7,257 nt of DNA from Chloroflexota bacterium (GTDB lineage Bacteria; Chloroflexota; Anaerolineae; Aggregatilineales; Phototrophicaceae), in contig QGUR01000239.1 of the NCBI GenBank assembly GCA_003242205.1, positions 1 to 7,257 of the forward strand, read 5' to 3'. Below, one piece after another: positions 4,714-7,257 of the stretch. The translations under genes and the position numbers were made by a program. The notes beneath the pieces are model-generated. The model made no database searches, was not told the DNA's origin, and was given only the letters and a program-made list of their open reading frames with translations. How positions within the stretch are numbered: the first letter of the stretch is position 1; every line of letters starts with the position of its first letter.

Positions 4714-6846
4714 TTACTGCAACCGCCGGTTGATCAGGATTTCGACAACGGCCATCCGGTGGTCGGAGGCGTTGCTTTCCATGACGACTGCGCCCAGTGG
4801 CAGCACGTTTCGCACCCACAGGTAGTCGAAACGCGCCCGCGCGTTCGACCGCCACAAGGTCGCCGATAGCTCCGAAGGCAGGCCGGCGAACGGATCGGTG
4901 AAGCCACTGACGCGCATCTGTTCGATCAGCGGAGAGCCGGGTACGTTGTTGAACGTGCCGCCAACGACAATGCGAACGAGATTCAGGTCGCGGTAGTCGC
5001 GCGCGATGATCGAGAAGATTTCGGCAAGCTGGCGCTGCTGGTCCTGTTCCTGGATTTCGACAGACTGCTCCGGCCCAAGATCGAGCAGCAGCCCAAGCCA
5101 GGTGTTGTAGAACGCGACCGCGCTGACGCCGCCATCGGTGCTGACCTGCACGTGCTGCACGCCGGTCTGTTGCCCGACGCTGGAGAGCGGCGTGCCCTGA
5201 TGATAGACAATCGGGATGTTCGACAGTGTTGCCAGCCCGCTTAGCCCTTCATTTGTCGGGTAATAGCGGCGGTCCATGCCCAGTCGTCGCGCCAGCCATA
5301 GCGGCTGATCGACGCCGAAACTTGTCAGCCGTCCCACTTCGACTTCCTGCAGCAGGACGACGTTTGCGCCGCTTTGCTGGATGGTGCTGGCGACTTCTTC
5401 CAGATTGAAGTCAAACACCTCGTTGAAGCCGGCATGGATGTTATAGGTTCCAACGCGGAAGCTATCGACGCCACGCACGCCCTGAATGACTGGCGGTCGC
5501 GCCGCCAGCGCCGCGCCGGCCGTCAGCACGGCGATGAGGGCGATGGTCAACAGGGACTGCACTGGCGATGTGCGCGCTTCCGCCCACGGGATGCGGCGGC
5601 GTGTCTGGGTCATCGGCAGCACGCCGAGGAAGATGGCGAGCAGCAGCACGCCAAGCCCCATGCCCCGGAAGCCGCGCAGCAAGGGCGGCAGATAGGGGTT
5701 GAGGAAGGCCAGATCGCCGCTGAAGTCGCGCACGTAGGCATACTCGTAGGTGAAGAAGTCGAACACCGCCAGCAGCGCGAACACGGCACAGCCGAGCAGA
5801 ATCCAGAGCGGGGCGAAGTTTCGTTCTTTTTCGGCCTGCGGGCGAACCAGCCACCACCACGTCATGCTGACGCCGAACTGCGCCAGCGCCAGCGCGCCGC
5901 CGGCGACCGGGCCGGAGAAGCGTGTGCCGATGACCACCAGCAGGGCAATGAACAGCATCCACGCCCAGCCGCGCACGCTGCCGTCGAACAGCGCGATGAA
6001 ACTCCGCGCTCTGGCCCGCACCCAGCGGATGAGCGGTAGTGTGGTTGCCAGCAGAATGATCGGGACAAAAGTCGTGTAGTCGACGCCTGCCCGCCCGGCG
6101 ACTGCGTTCGGCAGACCCAGCAGCGACACCTGAAGAAAAAGCAGCGCCCCCAATCCGATGCCACCCCAGACTGGCAGCAGGCCCCGGTCGGGCGAAACGC
6201 CGGGTTCCTGCTCGCGCAGTTCGCGCGTCTGGCGCAGCATGGTCACAATCGACAGGATAACGGCCAGCGCCGTCAGTACGATCTGAACGTGCAGGTATTG
6301 CAGCACGAAGACGCTTTCGCCAGAGCCAAGCGCGAATACCGCCGATGACGCCGACCATGAAGGGTCGAGGGTATTGCCCATCGCGCGGAGAAGCTGGTCG
6401 AAGCCGAGGCCCAGCAAAAAGAAAAACGGCATTGATGAGGCGCGATGCCGGATGAGCAGGGCGAGGTAGAGCAGGCTTGCGCCGGTTGTCAGCCCGGCGG
6501 CCACGACCGGCGAAAGCGTGGGGTTGGCGATCATCATCAGGCGCATGACGGCGGCGAGGATGGCCGCCAGCGCCAGTAACGGGCGCAGCCTGCCGAAGAT
6601 AAGCGCGAGGAGCGGCAGGAGCAGGCTTCCGCTCAGAAAAAGCAGTTCGCTCCGGACAAAAGCCGGGTCGACCACGCCGGTCAGACCGGGCGTCAGGTTT
6701 TCCATGCCGACCGATGCGACTACCGCCGCGCCGGAAACACGGCTGTAAACCATGCCGATGAGATAGCGGAAGGTCTGGAAGAAAAACAGGCCGATTATGG
6801 TTGCTTCGAATACGTACAGATACTGCGCGCGAACCCGGCTCCGCAT
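4714..6846 (-). CDS. Polytopic membrane protein with C-terminal endonuclease/exonuclease/phosphatase (EEP) domain, probably catalytically altered
   Basis: The 710-residue protein has two parts. Residues 1-450 hold about 12-13 hydrophobic helices (for example near 14-34, 66-85, 88-107, 113-133, 183-203, 225-246, 258-276, 313-334, 346-363, 394-412 and 430-449). Residues 463-710 are an EEP (DNase I-like) domain: TYNIH (Asn469), LLQEVE (Glu501), FDYLWV (Asp674) and SDHRMAVVE (Asp695-His696). Two usual catalytic residues are missing: NTHL reads NTWL (Trp583) and GDFN reads GTFN (Thr631). The basic loop before the last helix (QTRRRIPWAEAR) suggests, by the positive-inside rule, that the EEP domain faces outward. 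Its substrate is unknown; family members cleave phosphodiesters in nucleic acids, inositides or sphingolipids. The start is ATG 6844-6846, with GGAG 5 nt upstream on the minus strand. It is a single-gene unit, convergent with the PAC2-family gene. Confidence 0.85.
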   Translation of the reverse strand: MRSRVRAQYLYVFEATIIGLFFFQTFRYLIGMVYSRVSGAAVVASVGMENLTPGLTGVVDPAFVRSELLFLSGSLLLPLLALIFGRLRPLLALAAILAAVMRLMMIANPTLSPVVAAGLTTGASLLYLALLIRHRASSMPFFFLLGLGFDQLLRAMGNTLDPSWSASSAVFALGSGESVFVLQYLHVQIVLTALAVILSIVTMLRQTRELREQEPGVSPDRGLLPVWGGIGLGALLFLQVSLLGLPNAVAGRAGVDYTTFVPIILLATTLPLIRWVRARARSFIALFDGSVRGWAWMLFIALLVVIGTRFSGPVAGGALALAQFGVSMTWWWLVRPQAEKERNFAPLWILLGCAVFALLAVFDFFTYEYAYVRDFSGDLAFLNPYLPPLLRGFRGMGLGVLLLAIFLGVLPMTQTRRRIPWAEARTSPVQSLLTIALIAVLTAGAALAARPPVIQGVRGVDSFRVGTYNIHAGFNEVFDFNLEEVASTIQQSGANVVLLQEVEVGRLTSFGVDQPLWLARRLGMDRRYYPTNEGLSGLATLSNIPIVYHQGTPLSSVGQQTGVQHVQVSTDGGVSAVAFYNTWLGLLLDLGPEQSVEIQEQDQQRQLAEIFSIIARDYRDLNLVRIVVGGTFNNVPGSPLIEQMRVSGFTDPFAGLPSELSATLWRSNARARFDYLWVRNVLPLGAVVMESNASDHRMAVVEILINRRLQ

Positions 6847-6895
6847 GAGCGCTCCGTTGTGAGTGCAATAAAGGAGGGCCAGCTCTACGTGCCAA

Positions 6896-6924
6896 AGTTT
6901 ACATCGGCGTTATAATCGCGCCAA
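6896..6924 (-). promoter_or_regulatory. Weak candidate promoter for the membrane-EEP gene
   Basis: On the minus strand, TTGGCG (6919-6924) and TAAACT (6896-6901) are spaced 17 bp apart, each matching the sigma-70 consensus at 4 of 6 bases. They lie about 50 nt before the ATG at 6846. The match is modest and could be chance; the position in a divergent gap is the reason to list it. Confidence 0.25.
6911..6916 (+). promoter_or_regulatory. Candidate -10 element (TATAAT) for the amidohydrolase gene
   Basis: A perfect TATAAT lies 55 nt before the amidohydrolase ATG, in the 125-nt divergent gap. A TTTACA at 6898-6903 lies only 7 bp upstream, too near to be its -35, and no better -35 is seen. The only other exact TATAAT I noticed on the plus strand is the one before moaC, so both sit in divergent gaps. 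I see nothing else in 6847-6971 beyond the promoters and ribosome sites. Confidence 0.45.
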
Positions 6925-6971
6925 TTTAGGTCGAGATAACGTATGTACCATAGGACGGTGAGGGTAGTCTA

Positions 6972-7257
6972 ATGGAGCGTGTGGATTACATCCTGAGCGG
7001 TGGCATGGTCGTGACGATGAACGACCGGTTTGATCTGTTTCAGAACGGCGCGGTAGCGATTCGTGGTGAAAAAATCGTGGCGGTTGGCCCTGCTCAGGAT
7101 GTGTTGTCCAGCTATGAGAGCGATGAAGTGATCGACTGTTCCGGGACGTACGTGCTGCCTGGGCTGGTCAATGCACACACACACGTGCCCATGACGCTGC
7201 TGCCCCGCTTTTCCCCAGACCTGTGCCTCTATCTCTGGCCTATGGGGTACTGTACGC
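6972..7257 (+). CDS. Amidohydrolase, probable MtaD/SsnA/TRZ-ATZ-type deaminase, N-terminal part (runs off the window)
   Basis: The 95 visible residues open a metal-dependent amidohydrolase with the composite beta-sandwich and TIM-barrel fold. Visible are YILSGGMVVTMN, the sandwich strands NGAVAIRGEKIVAVGP, VIDCSGTYVLPGLVN, and the HxH metal motif AHTHVPMTLL (His69, His71). HTHVPMTLLRG is typical of the 5'-methylthioadenosine/S-adenosylhomocysteine deaminase and related chlorohydrolase-like groups, which strip an amino group from a purine or similar ring; the substrate cannot be fixed from this fragment. GAGGG at 6960-6964 lies 7 nt before the ATG. After residue 77 the sequence reads LPRFSPDLCLYLWPMGYCT, where this group has roughly LRGLADDLRLDVWLMGYMM: the frame is kept but many bases differ, as at a poor read end. 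The gene is divergent from the membrane-EEP gene. Confidence 0.85.
   Translation, partial: MERVDYILSGGMVVTMNDRFDLFQNGAVAIRGEKIVAVGPAQDVLSSYESDEVIDCSGTYVLPGLVNAHTHVPMTLLPRFSPDLCLYLWPMGYCT

Noticed and set aside
5374..6039. A 221-codon plus-strand open frame inside the membrane-EEP gene
   Set aside because: It is rich in Gln, His and Arg, the usual antisense shadow of hydrophobic codons, with no ribosome site or family resemblance.
5462..6895. A 477-codon open frame overlapping the membrane-EEP gene in another frame of the same strand
   Set aside because: Its product is an Arg/Ala/Gly/Pro-rich low-complexity translation with no hydrophobic helix pattern, whereas the alternative frame gives clear membrane helices and an EEP domain.
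1..7257. CRISPR arrays, tRNA or rRNA genes, insertion-sequence ends, phage attachment sites or toxin-antitoxin pairs
   Set aside because: I looked for repeats, inverted ends and small paired frames and saw none that could be supported; the window is almost fully occupied by housekeeping-type genes.

Overview
The window looks like chromosomal housekeeping DNA from a GC-rich bacterium. I infer Chloroflexota, Anaerolineae-like. The basis is remembered similarity of the amidohydrolase N-terminus, the PAC2 protein and the membrane-EEP protein to that group, plus the neighbourhood; there is no 16S or other marker to prove it. The high coding density, overlapping genes, lack of mobile elements and the poor sequence at both edges suggest one short environmental or draft contig seen end to end.

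Layout. (1) 1-359, minus: the N-terminal part of ftsY (SRP receptor), running off the left edge; its reading frame breaks near position 65. (2) 360-502: a divergent promoter region. (3) 503-4705, plus: a tight six-gene run, moaC - moaD - moaE - fabF - rnc - PAC2-family gene. moaD/moaE and fabF/rnc overlap by 4 nt, and the other gaps are 32 to 46 nt. The first three genes make the molybdopterin dithiolene from GTP via cyclic pyranopterin monophosphate (moaA is not here). fabF extends fatty acids, rnc cuts double-stranded RNA, and the PAC2 gene has no settled bacterial role. fabF has a net one-base deletion at about 2017 inside a roughly 70-nt patch that fits the family poorly. (4) 4714-6846, minus: a convergent gene, stop to stop 8 nt from the PAC2 gene. 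It encodes a 710-residue protein with about 12-13 membrane helices followed by an endonuclease/exonuclease/phosphatase (EEP) domain that lacks two catalytic residues. (5) 6847-6971: a second divergent promoter region with a perfect TATAAT. (6) 6972-7257, plus: the start of an amidohydrolase (deaminase) gene that runs off the right edge and degrades in its last ~65 bases.

How it fits together. fabF-rnc beside ftsY recalls the widespread bacterial order acpP-fabF-rnc-smc-ftsY; here acpP and smc are absent, ftsY is turned round, and the moa genes sit between. No mobile element, CRISPR array, RNA gene or defence system is visible. The points most worth a second look are the EEP domain with two missing catalytic residues on a polytopic membrane protein, the RNase III with Gly in place of a metal-binding Asp, the MoaD tail that continues past Gly-Gly, and three patches of likely sequence error that would mislead automatic annotation.
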